In this document: one piece after another, positions 16,369-25,204 of the stretch | How the letters are laid out: every line of letters begins with the position of its first letter | Numbering within the stretch: position 1 is the first letter of the stretch | DNA from: an uncultured Clostridia bacterium | GTDB lineage: Bacteria; Bacillota; Clostridia; TANB77; CAG-508 | Direction of reading: 5' to 3' | Length of the DNA stretch: 34,528 nucleotides | Assembly (NCBI GenBank): GCA_944391645.1 | Contig: CALXUH010000034.1 | Location: 1 to 34,528, forward strand | Position numbers and translations under genes: made by a program | The notes under the pieces: model-generated | What the model saw: only the letters and a program-made list of their open reading frames with translations | Databases searched by the model: none | What the model was told of the DNA's origin: nothing

Positions 16369-18072
16369 CTATTTTGGTCTGTATGCAAACCAATTAATAT
16401 TTTCTGCCCAATTTTCATCTCCCTGTTTTATTTCTGCATCGCCAGAGCTATACCATCTATTACTTCCTGCGTAAATTCTTATTTCTTTACCATTATTTAT
16501 AATTATAATATCTCCTTCTTTTAGTTTTGAATAATTTGTAATTTTTTCCCAACCCTTTTTTTCTAAATATTCAAATATTTCTAATATTTCGCTATTCTGA
16601 TATATATCTATTTCGTTTTTTGTATAATATCCTGATAAATATAATATATTACAAACATAATTACTTACATTATCTGCATTTTCTATTGTTTGTGCGGCTT
16701 TAAGTATTGCCTCAGGTGTACATTTTATTATAGTTTCACTATGCTCTGGAACAGTTATAGATGGATTAGATTGCCCCATTGATACATTTGAAATTCCTAC
16801 TGATGTAGGTTCTGTAACATCCACTTGCTCTGTAGATATTATCGTTTCTTTTTCTATTCCTGATGTATTTATCGTTACTTGCCTTGGTGGTGTTACTGTT
16901 TTTTTTGGTGTTACTCCTGATGTCCCTACTGTTACTTGTCTTGATGTTGCTCCTGATGTATTTATTGTTACTTGCCTTGGTGATGTCACTGTTGTTCCTA
17001 ATGTTACTCCTGATATAGAGGATATTTTTTCCGTTTTTAATCCTTCAATAATTTGACTTATATAATTATTATTTACATTATTGAAGTCTTCTTCTCCTTC
17101 TTGGTAAGGTGTAGTATCAAGGACATTATCTGTCATAACATATTTGGCACCCATATCTAATAAACTATCTTTTAAACTCTGTGTTTGTACGTTCCACACA
17201 CAAACATCTACTCCTTGTTCTTTCAGTTTGTCAATCTTATATGTATCATATTCACTAGATAATATATTTACACACTCAACATTATTATCTTCTATTAAAT
17301 CCATATTTTTGTCTGAAAGTGAATCTGTAAGATACCAAATTCTTGCATCTTTTGAATTTTCTCTAATATATGGTATGTCCGTATAATTATTTGTTTGTAA
17401 AACACAACTATCCTCCATTCCTTTTTCTTTAATAACTTCTAAGATGGCTGGTGATAAATTTGCATCAGCAGGTCCAACCCCTTTTTCATATTTTATATCA
17501 ATAATCGCAGTCATACCATATTTTTTACATATATCTAGATATTCTTCGAATGATGTTACATTTTGATTGTTTTGAACTGTATTATGACTACATACTAAAT
17601 TTCCATTTTCATCAAATCTAACATCCGCCTCGCATCCCCAAAATCCATTTTCACCTGCTAATATAAATCCCTCAGCACAGTTATCACCTATATTTCCTAC
17701 TCTATACCCCCTATGAGCAATAGTGCTATTATTTTTAGGCAGAATATTTCTAAATTTCTCAAATATTTCGGGCTGTTCTTCTAGCATTTCAAATAATGCC
17801 TTTAGTGCATTAATTGCTGAAAAGTTATTTCCCTCTGCCCTAGCCCAAGAAAGAGCCTGTGCATTTAATATATTTTTCACATCATCAATTTCTGTAACAC
17901 ATTCTCTTATTTCTCCAGGAATGCTAGCCACCATTCCTGCTAATGTAAATCCACTTGGAGAGCTAATTCCCGATGCTATATCTGCTGCTGACTCTATAGT
18001 TGTTTTTGCTGAATATAATTTTGTTACAACGTTTAATGCTAATCCATTATAATCACACCATGCTACTGCCAT
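16369..18072 (-). CDS. Modular protein: helical N-terminus, GDPD domain, repeat linker, NlpC/P60-like C-terminus
   Basis: A 567-residue protein without a signal peptide. Residues 1-100 are helical and small-residue rich with ALSWARAEGNNF, reminiscent of LXG/WXG100-like export domains. Residues about 115-335 form a glycerophosphodiester phosphodiesterase barrel: STIAHRGYR, CEADVRFDENGNLVCSHN (His-Arg, Glu-x-Asp and second His of the GDPD site), IIDIKYEKG and VCVWNVQT. A Thr/Ser/Val linker (about 350-415) has repeated RQVTINTSG units. Residues 450-567 have SNYVCNILYLSGY and EGDIIIINNGKEIRIYAG, similar to NlpC/P60-type cysteine domains but with Arg where His is expected. ATG at 18072. Possibly a surface or secreted enzyme, or a polymorphic toxin; export route unknown. 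Confidence 0.65.
   Translation of the reverse strand: MAVAWCDYNGLALNVVTKLYSAKTTIESAADIASGISSPSGFTLAGMVASIPGEIRECVTEIDDVKNILNAQALSWARAEGNNFSAINALKALFEMLEEQPEIFEKFRNILPKNNSTIAHRGYRVGNIGDNCAEGFILAGENGFWGCEADVRFDENGNLVCSHNTVQNNQNVTSFEEYLDICKKYGMTAIIDIKYEKGVGPADANLSPAILEVIKEKGMEDSCVLQTNNYTDIPYIRENSKDARIWYLTDSLSDKNMDLIEDNNVECVNILSSEYDTYKIDKLKEQGVDVCVWNVQTQSLKDSLLDMGAKYVMTDNVLDTTPYQEGEEDFNNVNNNYISQIIEGLKTEKISSISGVTLGTTVTSPRQVTINTSGATSRQVTVGTSGVTPKKTVTPPRQVTINTSGIEKETIISTEQVDVTEPTSVGISNVSMGQSNPSITVPEHSETIIKCTPEAILKAAQTIENADNVSNYVCNILYLSGYYTKNEIDIYQNSEILEIFEYLEKKGWEKITNYSKLKEGDIIIINNGKEIRIYAGSNRWYSSGDAEIKQGDENWAENINWFAYRPK
16859..16999 (-). repeat. Imperfect repeats encoding the GDPD-protein linker
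   Basis: A unit of about 30 bases encoding PRQVTINTSG occurs at about 16859-16888 and again about 93 bases away (16952-16984), with a diverged copy (SRQVTVGTSG) between. It suggests linker growth by local duplication. Confidence 0.65.
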
Positions 18073-18226
18073 AAAAACACCTCACCTATTTTAACCTTGC
18101 GACTTGAATTTGTAAGTTAGCTAATCTGGTTTTTGTAATGTAATATCTAAATTTAAATCATATATTTCTTAATCTATTGTTGTTATTATATTATATAATT
18201 TATTTTTTATATTTGCAATACTACTA

Positions 18227-18263
18227 TCTATATTCTCTTATCTATATTCTCTTATCTATATCA
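18227..18263. repeat. Short 14-base tandem repeat
   Basis: TCTATATTCTCTTA is present twice in full (18227-18240, 18241-18254) and once partly, in the 244-base gap between recG and the GDPD gene. The rest of this gap shows no gene. Confidence 0.85.
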
Positions 18264-18316
18264 TTATTTACAATGTCTGTTATCTATCTCTTATAATAAG
18301 TTGGAAGCATAAAATG

Positions 18317-20366
18317 TTAAATATTAATTTTCTTACCAAATTTATTATTTACTTGTTTTTTTAATCTTATATTTTTTTCATCCTCTAATTTTGGGTCTTG
18401 ATTAATTATTTTAATTGCTACACTTTGTATCGATTTTAATGTTTCTATATCATCAAATAGATTAGCTATTTTAAATTCAGGAAGTCCATGTTGTTTTGTC
18501 CCAAAAAATTCACCAGAACCACGTAACTCTAAATCTTTTTCTGATATAATAAATCCATCATTTGTTTTTGTCATTATTTCCATTCTTTTCTTTACTATAT
18601 CACTTTTCCCTTTATACTTTAATATACAATATGATTTATATTTTCCTCTTCCAACTCTTCCTCTTAATTGGTGAAGTGTCGCCAGTCCAAATCTTTCTGC
18701 ATTTTCTATTACCATAATATTTGCATTTGGTACATCTACACCAACTTCTATTACAGTTGTAGAAATTAATATATCAATTTCCCCATTTTTAAATTTTTCC
18801 ATTATAGTATCTTTTTCTACTGGTTTTAATTTTCCATGTATATATTCTACTTTATACTCTCTAAATACTTTGTCTTTATATTTTTGGGTAAGATCCAAAA
18901 CAGATTTTGCTTCTATTTCTTCATTTTCTTCCACTAAAGGACATACTATATAGCATTGTCTGCCTTCTTTTATTTGAATTTTTATAAAATTATTAACCCT
19001 GTCTTCCATTTTTTGTGATACCGCATAAGTATCAATTTTTTGCCTGTTTGGTGGGAGTTCATTTATAATAGATATATCTAAATCTCCATATAAAATTAAT
19101 GCTAGTGTTCTTGGAATTGGTGTTGCTGTCATAACAACAACATCTGGATTAATACCCTTACTACTAATTTTTGCTCTTTGCCTTACTCCAAACCTATGTT
19201 GCTCATCTGTAACAACTAAACCTAAATTTTTAAATTCCACATTGTCCTCTAATAATGCATGTGTTCCAATTAATATATCTATTTGCCCAGTTTTTAATCT
19301 ATCTAATATGTCCTGCTTTTGTTTTTTACTTATTCCACTAATTAATAATTCACAATTTATATTAAACTTTTCTAGAATTTTTTTAAAGTTTTCCAAATGT
19401 TGTTTAGCAAGTATTGCAGTTGGAGCCATTATTGCGACCTGGTATCCAGATTTAACTGCCTTATAGCTTGCTATAATAGAAACTACTGTTTTACCACATC
19501 CAACATCACCTTGTAACAATCTGTTCATTGGTTTTGTGTTTTCCATATCTTTATCAATTTCTTCTAACACTCTAATTTGTGCATTAGTTAATTTAAATGG
19601 CAACCCGATTTATTGCATCAGACATATGTACATTTTTACTAAATGCTATTCCTTTTTCATCTACCATATAACTATTCTTTAAATTTAATAAAGCTAATTG
19701 CAAAATCAATAATTCCTCAAATACTAATCTCTTTCTAGCTTTACTATATTCCTCAAAATTTTCTGGAAAATGAATATTTTTTATTGCTCTATTAATGTCA
19801 ATTAAATTATATTCTTTTAATAAATCATCTGGTAAAGTTTCTTCTAGATTTCCATATACATATTTTATTCCATTATCTACTATTTTTTTTAGAACATTTT
19901 GAGATATCTCATGAATACTTGAATATATTGGTATTATCTTACCAGTATTATTTGAATTTTCCGCTTCTTCAAATATTGGTGAATTCATTTCTATTTTACT
20001 AACATTTCGTTTTACTTTTCCAAAAAACTTATATTTATTACCTAATTTAAATTTTGTTTTTAAATATGACATATTAAACCAAGTTATTTCACAAGTTGCA
20101 GTTTCATCCCTTACTATTAACTTATATATTGTCATGTTTTTTCTAATTCTTATTTCAGATAATTTTGATACACATACTGCTTCTATTAGGCACTCTTCTC
20201 CATGTGCAACCTCGCTTATTTTTTTTGCTTTACTTCTATCTTCATATGCTCTTGGATAATATGTAATTAAATCTTCTAATGTAAATATGCCTATTTTATT
20301 TAAACTTTTTACTCTTTCTGGTCCAACTCCTTTTATGTATTTGACATCTTTTAATAAATCAATCAA
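18317..20366 (-). CDS. recG: ATP-dependent DNA helicase RecG, read through a +1 shift at CGG
   Basis: Branch-migration helicase for stalled forks and recombination intermediates. The first frame (from 20366) has the wedge/OB domain (YIKGVGPERVKSL, YYPRAYEDRS) and stops at 19593 after AIN CGG GTT GCC ATT TAA. The second frame begins within the same bases with LPFKLTNAQIRVLEEID, then Walker A (GDVGCGKT), DEQHRFG, TATPIPRTLAL, VIEVGVDVPNA and QLRGRVGRG. Skipping the C at 19607 gives INGLPFKLT with no gap, a 682-residue protein, the same length as B. subtilis RecG. The start is TTG at 20366, five bases after the recD2 stop, with GGGAG inside recD2, so coupled translation is likely. Split by a plain mutation is the alternative. 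Confidence 0.93.
19605..19607 (-). other. CGG +1 frameshift site (recG)
   Basis: Context is ATA AAT CGG GTT GCC ATT TAA. Skipping the C gives AAT GGG TTG CCA TTT AAA, that is NGLPFK, the RecG helicase-domain start. Normal decoding stops four codons after the CGG, losing the whole motor. Confidence 0.88.
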
Positions 20367-20371
20367 TATTT

Positions 20372-22624
20372 TTACTTTCTCCCTTCAATATTTTTTAGTT
20401 TGTACTCTAAACCTGTATTTCTTTTTTTCACATCTACATTGTTTATCATAAATTTTATTATATCTTTATTGCCAATTAGCACAAGTAGTTTTTTGGCTCT
20501 TGTCATACCAGTATATAGTAAATTTCTAGTAAGTAGCATAGGTGATGCTTGTGGTATACACATTATTACTACATCAAATTCACTACCTTGTGATTTATGT
20601 ATTGTTATACTATAACTATGTTCTATTTGTTCTAACTCATTATATTCATACCATGCTTTTTTCCCATCATCAAAATTAATTTTTAAAGCTTTTGCATTTT
20701 CATCTATATATTCTATTTTGCCCATCTCTCCATTAAATATCCCACTACCAGTTTGTCCATCATCTTTTTCCCAAAATATATCATAATTATTTTTTATTTG
20801 CATAACTTTATCATTTATTCTAAATATTGTTTCCCCATACTTTTTCTCCTCTTTTTGCTCCCCATTTAAAACATTTTGTAATAATCTATTTAATTCTTTT
20901 GTTCCAAATGAGCCCTTTTTAGTTGGAGTTAATACTTGTATGTTTTCATAAAAATCATAATTCCCATATTTTTTTAATCTTCCAGCACATAATGAAACAA
21001 TATCTGTTAACATTTTCTCTTTATTTGTTTCGTTTATAAAGAAAAAGTCACTAATATTACCCTTTTTTGAGTCATCACTAAAAAAATCTTCCCCATTATT
21101 TACCTTATGTGCATTTGTTATAATTTTACTTTTAGCAGCTTGTCTAAATATTTCATTTAATTCTATTGTAATTACCTTACCTGAATTAATTATATCTTTT
21201 AAAACATTTCCTGCTCCTACAGATGCTAATTGATTTACATCCCCAACTAATATTAGTTTTGTTCCTAAGTAAATTCCTTTTAAAATATAATTCATTAAAA
21301 AAGTATCTACCATAGACATTTCATCTATTATGACTACATCTGCATCTATTGGTGCAATTGGATAATCTAGTTTTTCTATATCTAAAGTTTCCTCTGTTTT
21401 ACCTATTTCTAATAGCCTATGTATTGTACTTGCCTCTTCATTTGTTGCTTCACTCATTCTTTTGGCTGCTCTTCCTGTTGGAGCACAAAGAATTACTTTC
21501 TTTTTTTCATGTTTTTTATATAGGTCTATAATAAATTTAATTATTGTTGTTTTTCCTGTACCCGGTCCTCCAGTTATAATACAAACATTATTTTTATTAA
21601 CCGTATTTATTGCCTCTTTTTGTTTTTTAGATAAAATAATATTTGATTCTTCCTCTATTTCTTGTAATTTATTTTTAAAATTTTTTATTTGCTTCATATT
21701 TTCAAAATTATTTAATGCTATTAATTTATCTGCTATAAATTTTTCAGCAAAATAATATGTATTAAGGTATATAAATGTTTCTTCTTCTCTTTGTTCTAAT
21801 ATAATTTTTTGTTGTACATTTAAATTTATTAATGCTTCTTCTATATCTATTTCTCGAATTTTTAAAAGTTCTTTTACAAATTTTTTTAAATTTTCTTTAA
21901 TAACACATGTATGTCCATTATTAGATGATAATGTAAGACTATATTTTATTGCACTTTCTATTCTTTTTTCATCATTTCTATTTACTCCTAAATCCATTGC
22001 CATCTTGTCTATTTTATTAAAATCTACACCATATGTAATGTCTAATAATATATAAGGATTTTGTTCAATTTGTGCAACTGCATCTTTTCCAAGCATTTCA
22101 TAAACTTTTTTACTGTTTTGTGCGCCTATTCCAAATTTTTCTAAAAAACCAACAATCTGCCACAATTCCCATTTTTCTACAAATTCTTCTGCAATTTCAA
22201 TTGCTCTGGTCTTTGTTATTCCTTTTATACTAGCAAGCTTTTCTGGTTCTGTTTTTATAATAGTAATTGTTTCTTCCCCAAATTTATCTACAATTTTTTT
22301 TGCAGTAGTAAGACCAATCCCTTTTATTGCTCCACTTGCTAAATAATTTGTAAGTGCCTCTATTGTTTGTGGCATTATTTTTTCAAATGTTTCTATTTTA
22401 AATTGCTCTCCATAATCTTGATGATTTACAAATCTTCCCAATAGTTTAAGGCTATCTCCTTTATTAATAAAAGGTAAATAGCCTACTACTGTTGTTATTT
22501 CATTTTCCATTGTAAATTCTGCTACAGTATAACAATTTATTTCATTTTGATATATTATTTCTGTTATTTGTCCAACAATTTCCAAAACTTTCTCCTTAAT
22601 GCTTTTATTTATATAATATATCAC
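20372..22624 (-). CDS. recD2: RecD2-type ATP-dependent DNA helicase
   Basis: A 750-residue superfamily 1B helicase of full RecD2 length. The N-terminal region has tandem HhH-like segments (GIGLTTAKKIVDKFG, KGITKTRAIEIAEEF). Motor motifs are GGPGTGKTTI (Walker A), CAPTGRAAKRM, IDEMSMVDTF (Walker B), GDVNQLASVGAG, IELNEIFRQA, and in the UvrD_C_2 domain SYSITIHKSQGSEFD and YTGMTRAKKLLVL. RecD2 works without RecBC in DNA repair and fork maintenance. It contains no in-frame CGG and is uninterrupted. recG follows directly. Confidence 0.95.
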   Translation of the reverse strand: MIYYINKSIKEKVLEIVGQITEIIYQNEINCYTVAEFTMENEITTVVGYLPFINKGDSLKLLGRFVNHQDYGEQFKIETFEKIMPQTIEALTNYLASGAIKGIGLTTAKKIVDKFGEETITIIKTEPEKLASIKGITKTRAIEIAEEFVEKWELWQIVGFLEKFGIGAQNSKKVYEMLGKDAVAQIEQNPYILLDITYGVDFNKIDKMAMDLGVNRNDEKRIESAIKYSLTLSSNNGHTCVIKENLKKFVKELLKIREIDIEEALINLNVQQKIILEQREEETFIYLNTYYFAEKFIADKLIALNNFENMKQIKNFKNKLQEIEEESNIILSKKQKEAINTVNKNNVCIITGGPGTGKTTIIKFIIDLYKKHEKKKVILCAPTGRAAKRMSEATNEEASTIHRLLEIGKTEETLDIEKLDYPIAPIDADVVIIDEMSMVDTFLMNYILKGIYLGTKLILVGDVNQLASVGAGNVLKDIINSGKVITIELNEIFRQAAKSKIITNAHKVNNGEDFFSDDSKKGNISDFFFINETNKEKMLTDIVSLCAGRLKKYGNYDFYENIQVLTPTKKGSFGTKELNRLLQNVLNGEQKEEKKYGETIFRINDKVMQIKNNYDIFWEKDDGQTGSGIFNGEMGKIEYIDENAKALKINFDDGKKAWYEYNELEQIEHSYSITIHKSQGSEFDVVIMCIPQASPMLLTRNLLYTGMTRAKKLLVLIGNKDIIKFMINNVDVKKRNTGLEYKLKNIEGRK

Positions 22625-22675
22625 AAAAAATAAGACAAGTAAATTATATTTAAAAAATAATACATTGTCTAATAA

Positions 22676-23032
22676 TTATTTAATATCTTCTATACTATCT
22701 ATTATCTCCTTACATTTTTTCCAATTAATTATTTTCATACTTGTATATTCTTCTTGCAATTTTCTTAAAATATCTATTGTTTTATCACTAGAATTTAAGT
22801 CTGTTACTAAAATATTTTTTATATACTCTTCTTTACCATAAACTAGCCTGAAAAATACTGACCTAATATATGTTTCTACGTTGTTTTCTTGATTTTTACA
22901 AGCTATAATTAAATAAATTCCTTCATTTTTTAGATTTGTAATTGAACATATGTAATAAATATTTCTTATTATTTCAATTAAACCATATATGGCACAGGTC
23001 CATAATATTAAGTTTAAAATAAAATCAACCAT
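22676..23032 (-). CDS. Small membrane-anchored protein resembling a GT2 fold fragment
   Basis: Starting at ATG 23032 (GGAGG four bases upstream) the product is about 118 residues: one N-terminal hydrophobic segment (FILNLILWTCAIYGLIEII), then a soluble part with IYLIIACKNQENNVETYIRS and ILVTDLNSSDKTIDILRKL. The last two segments resemble the nucleotide-binding strands of family 2 glycosyltransferases, where an Asp ends the fourth strand, but the acceptor half is missing. Similar short proteins occur beside recD2/metK in related Clostridia as far as I recall. Function unknown. Confidence 0.6.
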   Translation of the reverse strand: MVDFILNLILWTCAIYGLIEIIRNIYYICSITNLKNEGIYLIIACKNQENNVETYIRSVFFRLVYGKEEYIKNILVTDLNSSDKTIDILRKLQEEYTSMKIINWKKCKEIIDSIEDIK

Positions 23033-23074
23033 ATTGCCTCCCAAAAGTATAATATGATTGATTTTATTATATTG

Positions 23075-24184
23075 TTACATTTTTATTATTTTTTCCCATG
23101 GCAAATATTCTTTTCCAAAATGTCCATAATTCGTTGTTTTTACATATATCGGTTTTTTTAAATCTAAATAATTTATTATTTGGTTAGGTCTTAAATCAAA
23201 TTTTTGTTTTATTTTATCTATTATTTCTTCTTCTGGAATTGTATTTGTTCCAAAAGTTTCTATATTCATAGATAATGGTTCTTCTTTTCCTATTGCATAA
23301 GAAACTTGAATTTCACATTTTTTTGCATATCCATTTGCTACAACATTTTTTGCTATATGCCTTAGCATATATGCAGCTGACCTATCTACCTTACTTGCAT
23401 CTTTACCAGAAAATGCTCCTCCGCCATGACGACTATATCCTCCATAAGTATCTACAATTATTTTTCTTCCTGTAAGTCCTGTATCTCCTAATGGACCACC
23501 TATAACAAATCTTCCTGTTGGATTTATATATATTTTTGTTTTGTTATCTATGTATTTTTTTTCAATTACATATTTTATAACTTTATTTATAATTTCATCC
23601 TTCATTTTATTTAAATCAATATTTTCTATATGTTCACTTGAAATTAATACAGTATCAATCCTTTTTGGAATGTTATCTTCATACTCTACAGTAACTTGTG
23701 TTTTTCCATCTGGTCTTAGTCCTTCTATAATTTTTTCTTTTCTTACTACTTCTAGCCTTTTTGCTAATTTATGTGCTATTTCAATTGCAAATGGCATATA
23801 ATTTTTAGTTTCATCACAAGCATAACCAAACATTATTCCTTGGTCTCCAGCACCTCCGCAATCCACACCCATAGCAATATCTGTGCTTTGTTTTGTAATA
23901 TTTGTTATTATTTTACATGTTTTATAATCTATATCTGTATTTGAATTGTCATAACCTATTTCCTTTAAAACATCTCTTGCAATTTTTTCTATATCAATTT
24001 TTGCATTAGTTGTAATTTGTCCAGCTATTACAATTAAGTCTTTTGATGCAAATGTTTCTACTGCGACTCTTGAATTTTCATCTTGTTTTATACATTCATC
24101 TAAGATTGTATCTGAAATTAAATCACATACTTTATCTGGATGGCCTTGTGTTACACTTTCTGATGTAAATAAATATTTTTTCAT
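23075..24184 (-). CDS. metK: S-adenosylmethionine synthetase
   Basis: Makes S-adenosylmethionine from methionine and ATP. Clear signatures are FTSESVTQGHPDKVCD, GAGDQGIMFGYA, then GRFVIGGPLGDTGLTGRKII and GGGAFSGKDASKVDRSAAY. At 369 residues it is shorter than the usual 380-400, mainly through compact loops and a short C-terminus (LPWEKIIKM); the ATP and methionine motifs are intact. ATG at 24184. No S-box riboswitch is apparent in the leader region. Confidence 0.97.
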   Translation of the reverse strand: MKKYLFTSESVTQGHPDKVCDLISDTILDECIKQDENSRVAVETFASKDLIVIAGQITTNAKIDIEKIARDVLKEIGYDNSNTDIDYKTCKIITNITKQSTDIAMGVDCGGAGDQGIMFGYACDETKNYMPFAIEIAHKLAKRLEVVRKEKIIEGLRPDGKTQVTVEYEDNIPKRIDTVLISSEHIENIDLNKMKDEIINKVIKYVIEKKYIDNKTKIYINPTGRFVIGGPLGDTGLTGRKIIVDTYGGYSRHGGGAFSGKDASKVDRSAAYMLRHIAKNVVANGYAKKCEIQVSYAIGKEEPLSMNIETFGTNTIPEEEIIDKIKQKFDLRPNQIINYLDLKKPIYVKTTNYGHFGKEYLPWEKIIKM

Positions 24185-24266
24185 TAAATTACCTCACTTT
24201 ACTTTAAAACTATATCTATTTTTCCCTAAATTATTATTTTTTACTAATATAATAAATGCTTTATAT

Positions 24267-24295
24267 AAAATATATTTATTTTGAACTTTTGTCAA
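24267..24295 (-). promoter_or_regulatory. Candidate metK promoter
   Basis: TTGACA (24290-24295, minus) with TATTTT at 17-base spacing (24267-24272), leaving a leader of about 75 bases. This is too short for an S-box riboswitch. Confidence 0.55.
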
Positions 24296-24395
24296 CTATT
24301 TTTATATAAATTTTATGTATAAATCATAATCTTTTTTGTTTTTGAATACAAATTCTCAAAAAAGTTTATTTCAGGGGAAGAAAAGATTTTAGATT

Positions 24396-24424
24396 TTGCA
24401 TTTTATGTTAATTTATGTTATACT
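24396..24424 (+). promoter_or_regulatory. Candidate promoter for the foreign-composition gene
   Basis: TTGCAT (24396-24401) and TATACT (24419-24424) at 17-base spacing, about 100 bases before the start codon. Confidence 0.6.
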
Positions 24425-24525
24425 ATATTTGTTGTTCGTTGGTACAGCGAATTATAATAAATGTACTAAGTTAAAAATTGTTGCTGGAAATCTAGTAACC
24501 ATCTGAAAAACTAGGAGGAATATTT

Positions 24526-24915
24526 ATGGCAAACAACATCATTGTTACTGCATCCAACATGTCCGAACTGACTCACAAAGCCTTTATGGATTGTCTTTTC
24601 AAAAAAGGTGAGGACTCTACCAACTTGGTGAAGGTAGAGGGTATTACCCGTATGTTTGGACTTCACCCACAGCGTTTGGAAGAGAAGCGGGAACTCATAA
24701 CTGCTCTCCTTGCTGAACTACCAGCAGAGTTCAAGGAAGGCTGGTCTTTTCTGAATCTTTGCACCACGAAGGACGGCAAACAGTGGACAGGTCTTCATCG
24801 TGTTTGTGAACAGCTGGTTGTTATGGCAATTGGCTTGGGGCTCATGGAATACTGCTTTCCAAGAGAGTTGTGGATGATACTTCCTGGCGGAGTTCCGTAT
24901 GTTATAATTAAATAA
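24526..24915 (+). CDS. Conserved hypothetical protein, apparently acquired; carries an in-frame CGG
   Basis: A 129-residue soluble protein, no function recognised. AGGAGGAATATTT precedes the ATG. Base use is unlike its neighbours: many C/G-ending codons (GAG, AAG, CTG, GGC, ACC) in a region otherwise dominated by A/T endings, so recent transfer is likely. Residue 55 is a CGG codon (24688-24690, in LEEKRELI). Read as Arg the protein continues to 129 residues. If the host shifts at CGG the product becomes KGNS and stops at 24698-24700, truncated to 58 residues. The C-terminal part (CEQLVVMAIGLGLMEYCFPR and LPGGVPYVII) looks like a folded domain. The gene is flanked by its own promoter and terminator. 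Confidence 0.75.
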   Translation: MANNIIVTASNMSELTHKAFMDCLFKKGEDSTNLVKVEGITRMFGLHPQRLEEKRELITALLAELPAEFKEGWSFLNLCTTKDGKQWTGLHRVCEQLVVMAIGLGLMEYCFPRELWMILPGGVPYVIIK

Positions 24916-24932
24916 GAAACTCCCTAAAAAAT

Positions 24933-24978
24933 CCCCCATAATGGAATCTACTAAAAATGTAGAGTTCATTATGGGGTT
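24933..24978 (+). terminator. Terminator after the foreign-composition gene
   Basis: CCCCATAATG (24934-24943) pairs with CATTATGGGG (24967-24976), with extra inner pairing, followed by TTCTTATTT. Confidence 0.75.
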
Positions 24979-25090
24979 CTTATTTATCTATATCAAATGT
25001 TTTCTGATTAATAATGTCTAAAAATTTTCTAGCCACCCATTTCCCTATAATAAACATTTTTCACCTACTCATATAATATAAAGTAATTTA

Positions 25091-25119
25091 TTGCAAAAAT
25101 TATGTAAAAATGCTATACT
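25091..25119 (+). promoter_or_regulatory. Candidate promoter for the 223-residue membrane protein
   Basis: TTGCAA (25091-25096) and TATACT (25114-25119), 17-base spacing. A small hairpin (CCTGT/ACAGG, about 25141-25153) lies in the leader before the AAGGAGG site. Confidence 0.6.
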
Positions 25120-25204
25120 ATAATCGTTTAATTTTTTTATCCTGTTTTACAGGTTGATATATAGGCAGTTATTATAAAATAATTATTTTAAGGAGGACTC
25201 AAAA

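Noticed and set aside
18227-18263. CRISPR array
   Set aside because: Direct 14-base tandem copies with no spacers and no cas genes.
125-19607. Random sequencing or assembly errors as the cause of the frameshifts
   Set aside because: Errors would be expected at homopolymers, abundant here, in both directions and anywhere in codons. All six events are the same base, directly before GGN, and none occurs elsewhere. A chemistry-specific systematic C insertion cannot be fully excluded without reads.
125-19607. CGG reassigned to another amino acid (Trp or Gln, as in some bacteria)
   Set aside because: A simple reassignment keeps the frame; at five of the six sites the unshifted frame meets a stop within eight codons and the family sequence continues in +1.
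24185-24525. S-box (SAM) riboswitch upstream of metK
   Set aside because: The likely leader is only about 75 bases and AT-rich, with no recognisable S-box core.
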